A model generated the notes under the pieces. It was not told the origin of the DNA. It did not search any database and was given only the letters and a program-made list of their open reading frames with translations. From assembly GCA_023512835.1 (NCBI GenBank), contig CM042091.1:44406107-44470106 (forward strand): 64,000 bases of DNA, given 5' to 3'. This document shows, piece after piece, positions 11,611 to 23,197 of the stretch. This DNA comes from Taxillus chinensis (Eukaryota > Streptophyta > Magnoliopsida > Santalales > Loranthaceae). The translations under genes were made by a program, and so were the position numbers. Within the stretch, counting starts at the first letter, position 1; every line of letters begins with the position of its first letter.

Positions 11611-12107
11611 TCTGGGTTATGAGACTCCTGATGACAAGTGGTAGAGGCCCTTGAGGTGTTTTGCTTTAGGTTGAGTCCTGATGTTTGTTGTTGTTTGGTT
11701 GTACATTATGCATGTATTGCATGGTAGGGTGTAGAGTTATGGGTCACTTACTGAGCTTATGGGTCACCCCTACTGTTTTTATGGTTGTTGTTTGTTGTTG
11801 TTTGCTTTTTAGGTGTTGTTAAGGTTAATGGAGGCCTTCCTTCTCAGAGGATTTTGTCTGTTCGTACTCTGAGGTATGGTGTAGTATGGTTGCTTGTATA
11901 TCTATCTTCTGATATATTGTATATGTGGTGTGATTAGATGGTAGTGTATATGACTACACGTGATGTATGATTGTAGTGGTTTGTGGTTGAGACGGCACCC
12001 GTGCTTTTATCTCTTTCGGTGCTTGTCACCAACCCCTTGACCTTTTGGGTGCAGGCAAAGGGAAGTCATGTTACTAGTTTTAGGTTCCTGGAATCGGGAG
12101 TGTGACA

Positions 12108-13135
12108 TCAGGCCCTTAACAGTAGCCTCCCAGGCTTATCAAAGTAGCCTCATAGGCCCACGTGACCACTAGGGTTTCACAACACTCCCTCTGTCACGTT
12201 GGCTAGTCTCCACAAATCTATCCTGATGTCTTGACCAAGAGAGAGGATTTTCATAGAAGGTGTTTTCTTGAAATAAAAAGTCTCGACAATGGTTCCCCAT
12301 ATCATAACTAACATAAACTGAATTTTAGGGATTTTTCTAAGAGGTCTAACCTCACTTCGCAAACAGTCACCTCAAACAAAAACTGGATTTTTCCCGGAAT
12401 TCAGTGCTAATTTCCATTTGTCGCATTTTGAAGGAATGAGAATTTGATTTTCTAATATTTTTCTTTGAATCCAAATAGGGGGTATTTTCTTATTTACATT
12501 GTAACTTAATGTACTTAAATGTAAAGATGTGTAATGGTTTACAATGTAAATAATCAGTCCCCAACTTAGGGTTCATACATCAAATTCCATGAATTTGGGA
12601 TTAATTCTCATGTTTTAGCTACTCTAGCAAGTAAAATCAATGACATATGAGTGAAAAGAATGAATCCCTATCTCAATTACAGTTGATTTAAGCTCTGGAT
12701 CGTCAATTTCGCTTTTTCCCCTTCTCTTTCTCTCTCATCTCCTCTCTTTATCTCTCTAGAAAGGCAAGCATGTATGACAATTAGGGATTTGGGTTCTTCA
12801 CTGCCCTTTTTATACTTTTCACATTTAATTTATTAAAATATTATAACTACCCTCACAGGGCCCGACTCCAAATCGAGTCTAATTACTGTCAAAATACTCT
12901 ATTTGACGAGTATATCACTGTACTGATATTTGTTTTTCCAAATAATACATTGAATAAAAAGTCACACGACCACACCACAAAATCCAAAATTACCCTTTCA
13001 GGGCTCCAACTCCAAATTGGCCCCACTCACAGTCAAAACACTCTATTCGATGCATACATCGTCGTACTAATGTTCATATCTCTTGTCTGCATTCCATCAC
13101 ATGGTTATCTCCTAGAGCACCAAACACATGTTATT
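12108..13135 (-). repeat. Minus-strand Tekay-like LTR fragment
   Basis: It carries the family landmarks in reverse: ttgaaataaaaagtc near 12270, ttctttgaatccaaatag at about 12465, an inverted repeat at 12492-12551, a CT-rich stretch at 12720-12760, and a block resembling 870-930 (ctccaaatcgagtc, actgtcaaaatactc) near 12870-12930. It abuts a plus-strand LTR end at 12107, forming a head-on LTR junction. Both ends are approximate. Confidence 0.65.
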
Positions 13136-13239
13136 ACATTGCCAACTAGAAATATATACATACATAATTATTTTAGTTATTGCATTATAATGGAAATACA
13201 AGAATATTAATTTAATGTTTTGATTTTCAAGGTTTAGGA

Positions 13240-14156
13240 TGCGGATAACGACAAGCAGATCATAAAGGTTTTCCTTTCTTTTTCTCTTTTTATGTCCTTG
13301 TTTCTTTTTATTACTCACCTTTCTATTTCCATTGACTTCTACTTTATTATGTATTTTATTCCTAAGGGACATTAGTCTCTTTTGATTAGTTTCTTTTACT
13401 AATTCATTTTATTAATTGGGATAAATGACCTTTTGCTAATCGGGATTATCATTGGTAACCTTATATTCTATACTAAATTATGCTTCATGAAATTTTATGA
13501 TTTGTTTTATGTAATGAAATTGATCTTATTATGATCTCTCTTATGTTTGGACAAAGTTTATAATGGGTGGTTCTAAAAAGACCTCTAATACATTGGGTAA
13601 AGAACATTACTGGAGAATGTCAATCTAGCTGATAATATGTTATGTTATGTTATGGTATCTGAGTAGTTAACCTGGATCATGATGTTATGATACAATGTCC
13701 AAACATAAATCTCCTATACTATGTTTTCTTATGAGATGTTGATCATGTATGATATGCAAACTTCATGAAAACTTTTATAGTATTTCTTATTCCTTAGCCA
13801 CTTATGGTTATCCTTACTGGGCTATTTGAGCTCACCCTTTTTATGTTTCTTTTCTAACCCCAAGTAATTAAAGGAATGGAGAAACTAGGATAAGGAGCCG
13901 AGAAATGCTTGGAAACAAAGTTGTGTAGAATTTAAAGATTTATTAAATTTGATAGCTCGTGTACTTTGTTGTGTAATAATGGGTTATGGATACTTAATCT
14001 CTAAACCCCTAAACCTTACAGATCTTGGATTGAAATTTATAATAATTAATGGTTTGTTTGATGAAATAATTAATAGTTTGAAATTTATATCAAACTTGTA
14101 TATTTAATTTTTACTAACGCACCTGGTTTGGAAGTCCCGAATTTGGGGGCGTTACA
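13240..14156 (+). repeat. Plus-strand LTR fragment ending in GGGGGCGTTACA
   Basis: It ends at 14156 with a sequence like the chromovirus LTR end (GGGGGCGTGACA) and has the GGGCTATTTGAGCTCACCC motif near 13825. It is AT-rich and diverged; the left boundary is uncertain. 13136-13239 is unassigned. Confidence 0.5.
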
Positions 14157-15035
14157 GTAACCAACTCCTAAATTGATTTCTTTGGAACCGCAGAACATTT
14201 TAGGTGACCAATCACACCCTTACCATGATTGGGGATGACACATTATTTATTTATTTATTTATTTATCATCATATGTATTTGTTTGCAAGCTGTTGTGCAA
14301 AGTAACTCAGTGATCGCACTATCTCGCCAAGTCCTAAAAAACCAGCATTGAGCCTAGGCAAAAATAGGTGATAAGAGTCAGTATGAACACTATGAGTGGT
14401 TACTCATGCCATTCAAACTCACAAATGCACTGACAATATTTATGGGTCTAATAAATCAAATCTTTACTCCCTATTTAAATCTATTTGTTGTAGTATTTAT
14501 CAATAATATCTTGGTTTACTCTTCGACCATGGAAGAGCATCTCCATGTGGTGTTTCAGACCTTGTGAGCTCAACACCTATATGCTAAGTTCATTAAATGC
14601 AATGTTTGCTTGCAAAAGGTGAAATTCCTTGGGCATTAGTGAGACCAAAAGGTATAATTGTGGATTCAGGGAAGATAGTGACAGTAATGTCATGGAAAAG
14701 ATCCACTATTGTCTTTGGGCATGTAGGTTAGTGTCAAAGGTTTCTAAAAGACTTCTCCAAGTTAATCGCCCTGATGATAGGGATGCCTTAAAAGGTGTCC
14801 AATTTGTATGAATAGAGGCTTGTGGAGTGGCATTTAGTCTATTAAAAGCACAATTAACTTCGATATCTCTCCTTATTCTTTCTAAGGAAGGTGTGCCTTA
14901 TGAAGTTTATTGTGACACATCTAGAGTTAGGTTAGGGTGTCTTCTAATATAGGTTGGTAAGGTAGTTGCTTATAGATTGTTGTAATTGAAGCCTCATGAG
15001 CAGAACTATCCTATCCATGATTTGAACTTGGTTAT

Positions 15036-17543
15036 TGTTGGACCCCATTTTGTTCGGGTTGGACATACTAACCCCATTCGATATATACACCTTTTTGCCC
15101 ATGCCATATACCTTGTTACACAGGTCCTTAAGGATTACCCCAATTTGCACAAGATGGATATACTTATACGAACAGGGAAGCCCAAAATAGATAACCTTTG
15201 CTACAAGCCCCCTAAAGTGTCCCAAGATCAATGCCAGGTGATAGAGGACGAAATTTGGAGACTAACGCACTTGACCGAGCTCAATTCTGATTTAAAATGA
15301 AGAAGTTATGGCTAAAACAATTTTTGTTGGAAAAAGTCAAATTTGCCAAAAGAAGGTCAATGCCCCTGGTCAAACTGCCTGAAAATGTGCATGTGAGGAA
15401 TAGTCCGAAATGTCTATTTTTGCGAATATGGGTCCTCCCAAATAATCCCCGAAAGGTCGTCCATTTTTGCATTTTGGATGGGGGTAAAAAGGTAATTAAA
15501 AGTATATAAAAAAAAAGTGACTCGTAGCCTCGAAGTGTCGGCAGGTCGAAGCTTCAAAGACTTGAAGCCTCGAAGCCTCGAAGCCTCGAAGCCTGTAAGC
15601 CTGTCGACACTTCGACTTGCCGACACTTCAACCCGTTGACCGTTGACCTTCGACCTGCCGACACTTCAACCCGTTGACCGTTGACCTTCACCCTGCCGAC
15701 ACTTCGACCCTTTGACCCGTTGACCTTCGCTGTTTGGCTTCTTTCGCTGGATCTCTCATTGAGTGTTCACGGGGCACCTTTTAATGAGCTGGCCATCTGA
15801 CAGAATCATTTTTCAACGCCTGTCGGTCACATGTACCAAATGAAAAATAAAAAAAGGACAAACACGAGCTGCACAGGTCGCCAAACCACCTGACAACGCA
15901 CAGAATCTGGAAATAAAATAGGGGGATCAATTATACAGCATTAAATGCTGCAATCAATACAATACAGCCAGCCCTTTTAATATCCAGCCTTCTGTCCACG
16001 CGAAAAAAGGGAGGAGAGAGAACGCTGAAGAAAAAACGCCTCCCTGACTGCCATTTTCTCATATTCATCCTAAAAAAAACCACCCAGATAGCTTTCTGCC
16101 ATTCTGAAAACCAAATCGCCCATCCTTCCCAACTTCTCTTTCCCTATTATCTCGTTCCAGCTCTCTTTTTCCCAGAAAACAAAAAACACAAAAACAACTT
16201 CAGTTCTGACCCTTCTTTTTCCTTACGTTTCCCTTACAAAAACAAAAACACAAAAAAAGAAAAACAATTCCTTGTCATTCCCCTATTCCTTACACCTACT
16301 CCCCTCAATTCCAGCCACAAAAAAATCTTAATCCCAAAAAAAAAAAGATACATCATCCTCCTTTCCCACGTTTTCTACCCAAAACCCAGAAAAAAATTTC
16401 ATCTTCTCTCATCTCCACACATCACTGCAATCTCCAAATCAAAATTCCAACTGATTTTTGCCATTTGTGCTATTGGAACTTGGCAATTTGGTAATTCGAG
16501 CAGGCGATTGTCGGTGCAGACAAGGATCCAAGCGGAAGTCTGGGTGGAAGCCCCAAAGTCAGTTCTATATTTATTACCATTTTTACTTATGTATATTCAT
16601 ATTTGATGTAATATGTTTTCTTGTATTTTGTTTTGATGTTGGGTATATGTTGTATGTTTCTTGTATTATTTATTTTTATTTGTTTGTTATTTTTCCGAAG
16701 TTGTAGGTATATGTTGTATATGTTGTAATTGTAATATGTGAAGAATAGCGAAAAAAAAAAGACAAAAAGGAGAGATATGAGAAAGAAAAAGAAAAAATAA
16801 AAGAAAGAACAAAGAGAATGGGTCATTATTTGATTTATGGAAGTCACAATCACACACATCACTTTATATGTTATTGTGTTAATTCATAGTTTTATCCTTG
16901 CAAAAAAAAATAGAGAGAGAGAAAACATTTTCAAAACCAAAAGGCATTTCAAAGCCCAAAAAAAAAACAAAAACAAAACAAAAACATTGTGCAATAAAAT
17001 GTTTTGAAAAGGTTTTAATAAAATATTTTCCAAAATGTCTTCCAAGAAAAAAAACAAACAAAAAAAAACAAAACAAAACAAAAACAAAACGTTTTTTAAC
17101 AAAACACAAAAAAAAACCCAAAAACCGAAACAAACCCCTAGGATCTCATTCCCCACTCCAAACAAAAAAACCAAAACTTTTAGGATTCCCTTTAGAAATT
17201 TAGGGTAAATCCATTTTAACCATGACTTTAATAAATAACTTAGCTAAATAAAAATCATAGACTTTTTAGGAAATTTAACCCAGTCGTGGCAGTGCAAATA
17301 AAATAGAAAACCTCCTCCTCTGAAAATAGATACCGAAAGGGCGCTATAGGGGTGCTAATCCTTCCCTACACGTAACCAACTCTCGAACCCTTCTCTGATA
17401 ACGCAGACCACGCCTTTAAACTACTCAAAGTAGAGGGTATCCAACTGTACCCCAAAAACAGTTGGTGGCAACTCTAAATTTTCTCACTATTGGTTTAGTT
17501 TGGGCTCACCCCAAACGGGCTCGGACGAAAACCAGTGATGACA
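15036..17543 (+). mobile_element. Solo-LTR-like insertion, Tat/Ogre-type LTR
   Basis: It starts TGTTGGACCCC and ends CCAGTGATGACA, flanked by gttat (15031-15035) and gttac (17544-17548), a 5-bp duplication with one change. It lies inside a codon run of the dead pol. The segment gggcgctataggggtgctaa followed by ccttccctacacgtaacc (about 17340-17375) resembles what I recall of Tat/Ogre-type LTRs. No coding domain is present. It contains a tcgaag repeat (15517-15720) and an A-rich tract (16890-17130). Confidence 0.7.
15517..15720. repeat. TCGAAGCC and ACTTCAACCCGTTGACC short repeats
   Basis: cctcgaag units repeat five times near 15560-15595. Two copies follow of a roughly 50-bp unit with tgccgacacttcaacccgtt and gaccgttgacctt. 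The array lies within the Tat/Ogre-like LTR. Confidence 0.8.
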
Positions 17544-18635
17544 GTTACTATGATGTTTACACTAAAGTCATGGAAGCATCAACTTTTGGGTGAAAAGTTT
17601 GTAGTGTATACAAATTATAATAGTTTGTGGTATATATCCTCACAAAAGGATTTAAATCTTTGGTAGCAAAGATTGATAGAATTTATGTAGTAGTTTGAGC
17701 TTCATTTGACATATACACCTAGAAAGGGAAATGTGGTAGCTAACGCTTTGAGTCAGAAGAGTATGGCCGCAGTAGCCTATTTCATTCTCAAGGAGTGGGA
17801 GATAATGGCGCAATTAGCAACCTTGGATTACATCATGTGGCTGATGGTGTGCATGGTGTTCTTAGCACTATTGTGGCTACCCGTAAGCTACAAAAGTGTG
17901 TTATAAATGCTTAGGTAGGCGATGTTGGTGGCAAGGAGATGCGTAATAAAGTTCGTAGTGCTAATATATCTATAAATTTGATAGAATATGTAGCTCATGT
18001 TTTGAGATTTAATGATAAATTAATAGTTTCAAACTCTCTTCCGGAGGAGATCCTCATGGAGTTTCATCACTCTGATTTGGTTGTCTATCCTGGTGGAATC
18101 AAGATGTACTATGCGGTGAAATGGCAATGCTGGTGTCCTGGTTTGAAAAAGGCAGTAGCAGACTATGTACAATGATGTTTAACTTGTCAGGAAGTCAAGG
18201 ATGAACATATTTGTCCAATGGGGGGTTATAACCTTTACTAATGGATTTTGTGATGGGACTTCCTCACTCTCGAGAAGATTTTTAGTATGAATTATTGTGG
18301 ATCAGTTAACTAAATCAGCTCACTTCATTCCCATTAAGGAAACATACATGTTTTGAGTTTTAGGACATTAGTATGTGGAGATAAATGTGACATTGCAAGG
18401 AGTGCTAGTTTTTATTGTATCGAATTATGATATGAGGTTCACTTTGCAATTCTAGGGCAGTATAAAAAGAAATGAGTACCTAGTTAAATATGAGTATGAC
18501 GTATCACCTACAAATGGATAGGCAGTTTGAGCTTGTGTTATGGATTTTGGTGGTCATTAGGTTTCTCACCTTTCTTTGGTGGAATTCACTTATAATAATA
18601 GCTATCAAGCCGCTATTGGTATGGTGCCATATGAA

Positions 18636-19066
18636 TAGGGGTGTAAAAAGGGCTCAAGCCCGTAGGCCAGGCCTGCGGGTTTGGAGTGGGCCGGGCCGAT
18701 CAAGGCTCAGCCCGTTTAAAACACAATGTGACCCGTTTAGGCCCGGCCCGTGCGAGCATGGGCTAGCTCGTGGGCTTTTTGTTTTTGTTTTTATTTTTAT
18801 TTTTTTATTCCTAAATGCCTTAAAATTTAATGTATATATTATAATATATAACTTTAATTGAGTAATTAGGTTTCATATATAAACAATTGTAAGCCAAAAT
18901 TAAAATAATATTGATTCGATTCAATTATATTGATTAATTTTAATTTAAAAAAAAATCGCGGGCCAGCCCGCTGACCCCTACGAATCCCTGCAGGCTGGGC
19001 CAGGCCGAGCTTTATCCAGCCCATTTAGGCCAGCCCCATTGTGGGCCAGCCCGTTTTACACCCCTA
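18636..19066. mobile_element. hAT-like miniature inverted-repeat element, 431 bp
   Basis: Ends are TAGGGGTGTAAAA and TTTTACACCCCTA, perfect 13-bp inverted repeats. They are flanked by a perfect 8-bp duplication catatgaa (18628-18635 and 19067-19074), the duplication length of hAT transposons. The subterminal regions are GC-rich with GGGCC/GGCCC motifs. The core is AT-rich and non-coding, so the element depended on a transposase in trans. It interrupts the dead integrase at the MAPYE motif. Confidence 0.92.
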
Positions 19067-19470
19067 CATATGAAGCTTTGTATTGGAGGCCATGTTGATC
19101 TCCATTATGTTATGCACAAGCTGGTGAGACAGAAGCTATTGGTTTGGATTTGGTGCATCATACCACATAGATAGTGTAGTTGATTAAATAGAGGATGTTA
19201 ACGGCCCAAAGTCATCAAAAGTCATATGCTGATAAGAGGGGTTCCTCTTTGTGTTTTAAGGTTGATGATTGCATGTTCTTGCGAGTTTTGCCATAATGAG
19301 GGCATTAAAGGTTTGGTCGAGGGTCCAAACTCACCACATTTTATTAGACCTTTTGAGGTCATAGAAATTATGGGCAATATAGCTTATTGTTTGGCATTGC
19401 ACTAAAGTTGGCGTGCATTCATGATGTATTCCATATCTTGTAGATATGAAATTACTACTTGGATCATTCA

Positions 19471-19738
19471 TGTCACGCCCTGAATTTTAACCCCGAGGAA
19501 ATCGGTTAGTGACTCTCCATGCTCGCACCTAAAGGGTCAAGGAGTTGGTAATAACACCAAGAAGAGGACCTTAGCACGGGTGTCATCATCACTTCCTCAT
19601 TTAAACAAACCATACTTGTACACATTTATGTCAAACAGAACTCTCATTTTATTACAATTCGACTGATATACTATTCATCCCCCTTAGAGTTATAACATGT
19701 TCATCTTAATCTCATTCCAACAAATTCCAAATAATAAC
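19471..19738 (-). repeat. Minus-strand chromovirus LTR end fragment
   Basis: It begins TGTCACGCCCTG and carries gtcaaggagttggt and the reverse of the conserved LTR 3' block. It is cut off at 19738 by the copia insertion. The fragment at 34443-35795 could be its other half. Confidence 0.65.
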
Positions 19739-19843
19739 TGTTGAAGATGGTATAAGAGAATACATATATTGAGAGTGTAAGACATACCATCTTATATGTA
19801 TTACAACATTATGAAAAAACTAAATCACCCTCACTTTCCAACG
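19739..19843 (-). repeat. Very short 3' LTR of the copia element (about 105 bp)
   Basis: The plus strand begins TGTTGAAGATGG and ends near CACTTTCCAACG. A GGGGGAG purine tract adjoins it in sense (19844-19850), the usual copia plus-strand primer. The terminal sense TG has become CG. The RNase H stop codon (19809) lies inside the LTR. Confidence 0.6.
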
Positions 19844-21203
19844 CTCCCCCTTGAGTTGGAGCGTATATGTCAAATAGCTCCAACTTGTTACAAAGATAAC
19901 TTAGACGATTACCCCGTAAAGATTTAGTAAAGATATCAGCGAGTTGATTCTCTGTTCGGATGTGTGCAAGCCTAATTATTTTATTATGCACCTTTTCATG
20001 TACAAAATGACAGTTAACTTCAATATGCTTTGTTCTTTCGTGAAACACTGGATTAGAGGCAATGTGAATAGCATATTGACTATCACAACGCAAAACGGAA
20101 GGGTATTGAGAAGGTAAGCCAATTTATGACAGTGAGATCTCCAACCACGTCAGTTCACTTGCAACATGTGCCATGGCCCTATACTCAGCTTCAGCACTAG
20201 ACCTTGACACCACATATTGCTTTTTACTCTTCCACACTACAAGATTGCCACCAAGAAACACACAATAACCATTAATGGATCTCCAGTCAATTGGACAGCC
20301 TGCCCAATCAGCATCAGAATAACCTTATATAGTAAGATTACCCTTGTTGGTAAACAAAAGACCACATCCAGGCACACCCTTCAAGTACCGCACAATCCGC
20401 AAGGCTACATTCCATTGTGTAGTATGAGGAGTACCCATAAATTGGCTTATGGTACTTACTGCAAAGGAAATATCTGATTGGGTAACTGTCAAATAATTAA
20501 GCTTTCCAACTAACCTTCGATATTGAATAGGATTCTTGGCAACAGGAGAAAAGGTGTCATTAAAATCAACGCCATAAGTTTGGGTGTAACCCTTAGCTAC
20601 CAGGCGAGCTTTCAAGCGTTCAAGGGAACCATCAAGATAAACCTTCACAGTGAAAACCCATCAGCATCCAACAACATGTTTCTTAGCTGGTAACTAGGTG
20701 AGATCCCATGTGGCATTAGTACAAAAGAGCCTGCTTCTCATCGTTCATGGCTTGCCACCACCCAGGATGAAGAAGATTCAGCAACACTGTGAGGTACAAC
20801 CAGAGACGAAATAGAGGAAACAAAAGTAGAGAAACAAGATGATAACTTGGCGGTGGAGACAAAGTGAGACATAGGATTCCGAGAGCGGATATTACTAGTA
20901 TAAGAAACAAAACGGTCAAGAGGACGACCAACACAAGAATGAGTACCTTTACATTGAGCAATAGGAAGGTCATGGTCCAGAGGCGGATCGAAAGACGAGG
21001 CGGTGATTGGTGCAGAAGGAGCTGCAGAAGCTTAAGGTTTACGATGATATGTGGGCCTAGTAAAGCGGTCAATAGATGGGAGACCCGAATCAATTGGAGC
21101 CGATTCAAGAGAGGAGACACATGGAGGAACAAGGGACAAAATAATCGGAGGAGTAGGTGGACTAGGTGAAGCAGAAGCATAATAAGACTCATCCTCATGA
21201 AAA
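19809..21203 (-). pseudogene. Copia RT/RNase H with deleted RT core
   Basis: 19809-20093 encodes the RNase H C-terminus ([15 protein letters not shown], then [11 protein letters not shown]). 20325-20648 encodes the RT start ([24 protein letters not shown]) fused directly to the region after the catalytic core (YRRLVGKLNYL, SDISFAVSTISQF). The YVDD active site and some 200 or more residues that normally lie between are absent. This is a deletion, since the reading frame continues. The 20716-21198 stretch is the low-complexity integrase-RT linker, frameshifted. The copy could not make active RT. Confidence 0.82.
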
Positions 21204-21208
21204 GTGAC
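21204..21208. repeat. Left target duplication of Athila (gtgac)
   Basis: The same five bases follow the right LTR at 31570-31574. Confidence 0.97.
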
Positions 21209-21457
21209 TGATAACTACGTAATTAGTCATTAAATTTGCATTTAATTTATGGGCTTTGATTTAATATTTTGTTGAATTAATGCATTTTTATAATAGTTTT
21301 TCTCAATTTCAATTATTTACAGTTTTATTTATTTTTATAGATTTAATATTAATTTTGGTGGTTTTTAATGTTAAATTGATTATTCCAATTTTGATATTAT
21401 TTCTTTGGGCTTAATTGATAATTTTACTGAGTGTTATTTAAGTTAATTTTTATTTCT

Positions 21458-21488
<31 letters not shown>

Positions 21489-22831
21489 GATTTTATATTT
21501 TATTAGTTAACAAGTGTTTTAATGCCATACACATTCGATGCATTACGTAGGTGGTGGTGTGGCAACTTAAATGGAAACAAAGTGGGCCCAATGTTTATGC
21601 ATGAAGTGATATTACACGTGAAAGAAATAAGTGGTGCATGGGGCCATTGTTTTGATGATGTTAGACATGAGATTATGAAAAAAAGAAGAAGAAGAGGAAA
21701 GTAGTAATTATTTGGGGCTGGCGTGATTGAAAAGAAAGAAAAGAAATAGGAAAGTAGAGGTGATGCCTGGCGTGGAGAAACCCATCACCCGAGCCTATTT
21801 ATTTGCACAGCGTTACCATCCATCAGACATCATCTCTTCACCAGCGCTTGCGCCGCCACGCCCACCATCTCCCCAGGCCTCCATTCAACTTGCGCCAGCT
21901 ATCCATCACGCGGGCACCCATCTCCAGCTTCCCCGTACATCTGCGCACGCACAGCAGCGCGACCCGCTTCATCCCTCGTCCACGTCAGCAACGCAAAGAA
22001 CCCAACGCATCATCCACCGGTGGCGCCCAGCTTTGCAACAGTTTGTCCGAACAGAAATTAAAGAAGATAGTACAGTAGGCATTGAAGATTCAGATCGAGT
22101 TCAAGATCGAGTGTTTAATTGTTTGCAGCCTATTTTTCTTAATTCTATTTTAATTCTGCTGTGTTAATTTTTCCAAACAGATTTGTGATTTTTCAACCCA
22201 TGGAGGGGTAAGTATTTTGTAATCGGTTTAGCGTAGCACTTTGGATGCTTGTTTTGAATCCATGTTTTAACATTTAATTTGGTATTTTATGTGCTATGAT
22301 TTAATTCTCTATCTCTTTGATTTATTGATTTAATATCTCGGTTGAGTGTTAATTTAACAATTCATTGTGCGTTATTATTCTATTTGAGTGGGAAGATTTG
22401 TTTCGTAGGGAACGGGCAGTCTTTCGAGAATTAATTCATAATTATTCTGGTTGGAATAAATTCATAATTTGATTGTATTCATGGTGTCTTGATGCATTTG
22501 AATTATGGGGCCATAATTTATCTAATTAATCTTTTGGGATAGTGATAAATAGCATTCAGGTGTGAAGTTAAACCGGTTACATCTTTAATTAATTGATTTT
22601 CTCAGTTATTACTTTTCTTAGTTAAAAATCTTTACTTTAATTAGTTTTCATTCAATCAAAAATCCCCCAATTTTCCATTTATTCTTTTTCATTAGTTTTT
22701 GTTTAACAAGTAATTAAATAAGTTGAATTGAATTTTATAAGTCCTCCGGTAGAGAACGATCTAGGTTAAGCTACTAGCTATACTTAGTTTAAATTTTATT
22801 TGGAGTGCGTGTGCGACAAACGCCCTTTTCA
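21209..22831 (+). repeat. Athila 5' LTR
   Basis: It begins TGATAACTACG and ends CGCCCTTTTCA. It contains an (AT)n run at 21466-21488 and a GC-rich block at 21780-22030 where most differences from the right LTR fall. A splice-donor-like GGGGTAAGTA lies at 22205-22214. Confidence 0.96.
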
Positions 22832-23196
22832 AATTGGCGCCGTTGCCGGGGAGGCATTAAATTTGATTCAATTTATTTTCTTGCTTGTTTTATTATTTGT
22901 TTTGATTTTTATTTATTTATTATTTTGTTTGGACTTACCTGGTATTTTCTTGTCTTTGTTTTTTGCAGGTTTCCTTTTTATTTTATTTATTTATTTTATT
23001 TAAAAAAAAAAACAAAAAAAAAAAGTTTCCATTTTTCTACAGTTTCTTTTTTTTTTTTTTTTTGCAGGTTTTCTTTTCTAACAAGTTTCCTGTTTTGTTT
23101 TTTTTTTTTTTTTTCATTGTTTTATTTTTTGCAGGTTTTTCTTTTTCTTTTATTTTATTTTCTCTTCTCTTCCTCTTAATTTCTTTTTTGCAGTTT
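22208..23196 (+). promoter_or_regulatory. Possible leader intron: donor in LTR, serial acceptors before gag
   Basis: The donor-like GGG/GTAAGTA starts at 22208. Four T-rich tracts ending in GCAG lie at about 22969, 23068, 23134 and 23193; the last ends a few bases before the gag ATG at 23198. Splicing would remove the primer site (22835-22852) and leave a short leader on a gag-pol mRNA. This is an inference from motifs alone. Confidence 0.4.
22835..22852 (+). other. Primer-binding site complementary to tRNA-Asp
   Basis: TGGCGCCGTTGCCGGGGA begins three bases after the 5' LTR. This site is typical of Athila elements. Confidence 0.93.
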
Positions 23197-23197
23197 T

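Larger units (their letters stand above)
9660..12107 (+). repeat. Plus-strand Tekay-like LTR with internal minisatellites
   Basis: It ends GGAGTGTGACA at 12107. It shares with the LTRs near 59300 and 63500 the block of an inverted repeat followed by aaatacccccca and ttcaaagaaaaatacta (here 10128-10260), and the ACTGAGCTTATGGGTCACCCC motif at about 11750. The left limit is not defined. No coding region is supported in it. Confidence 0.7.
14378..19470 (+). pseudogene. Old chromovirus pol remnant split by two insertions
   Basis: Three pieces translate to the same pol as the element at the left end. 14378-15035 is RT to RNase H (YEWLLMPFKLTNA, then HDLNL). 17544-18635 is RNase H to integrase (FTLKSWKHQLLGEKFVVYT, MTYTPRKGNVVANALS). 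19075-19470 is the integrase C-terminus (RMLTAQSHQKSYADKRG). Stops and frameshifts occur throughout. The RT catalytic FIDDIL has become FINNIL near 14498, a double Asp-to-Asn change from G-to-A mutation. Splicing out 15036-17543 and 18636-19066 restores the order, so both are later insertions. 14157-14377 is presumably more of the same element but is too degraded to align by eye. Confidence 0.8.

Noticed and set aside
16898..17203. Lys-rich 101-codon frame
   Set aside because: It is a translation of an A-rich low-complexity tract in the Tat/Ogre-like LTR.
21727..22167. 146-codon open frame repeated at 30465-30905
   Set aside because: It occurs twice only because it lies in both Athila LTRs. 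The two copies differ by indels that change the middle of the frame, so coding constraint is absent.
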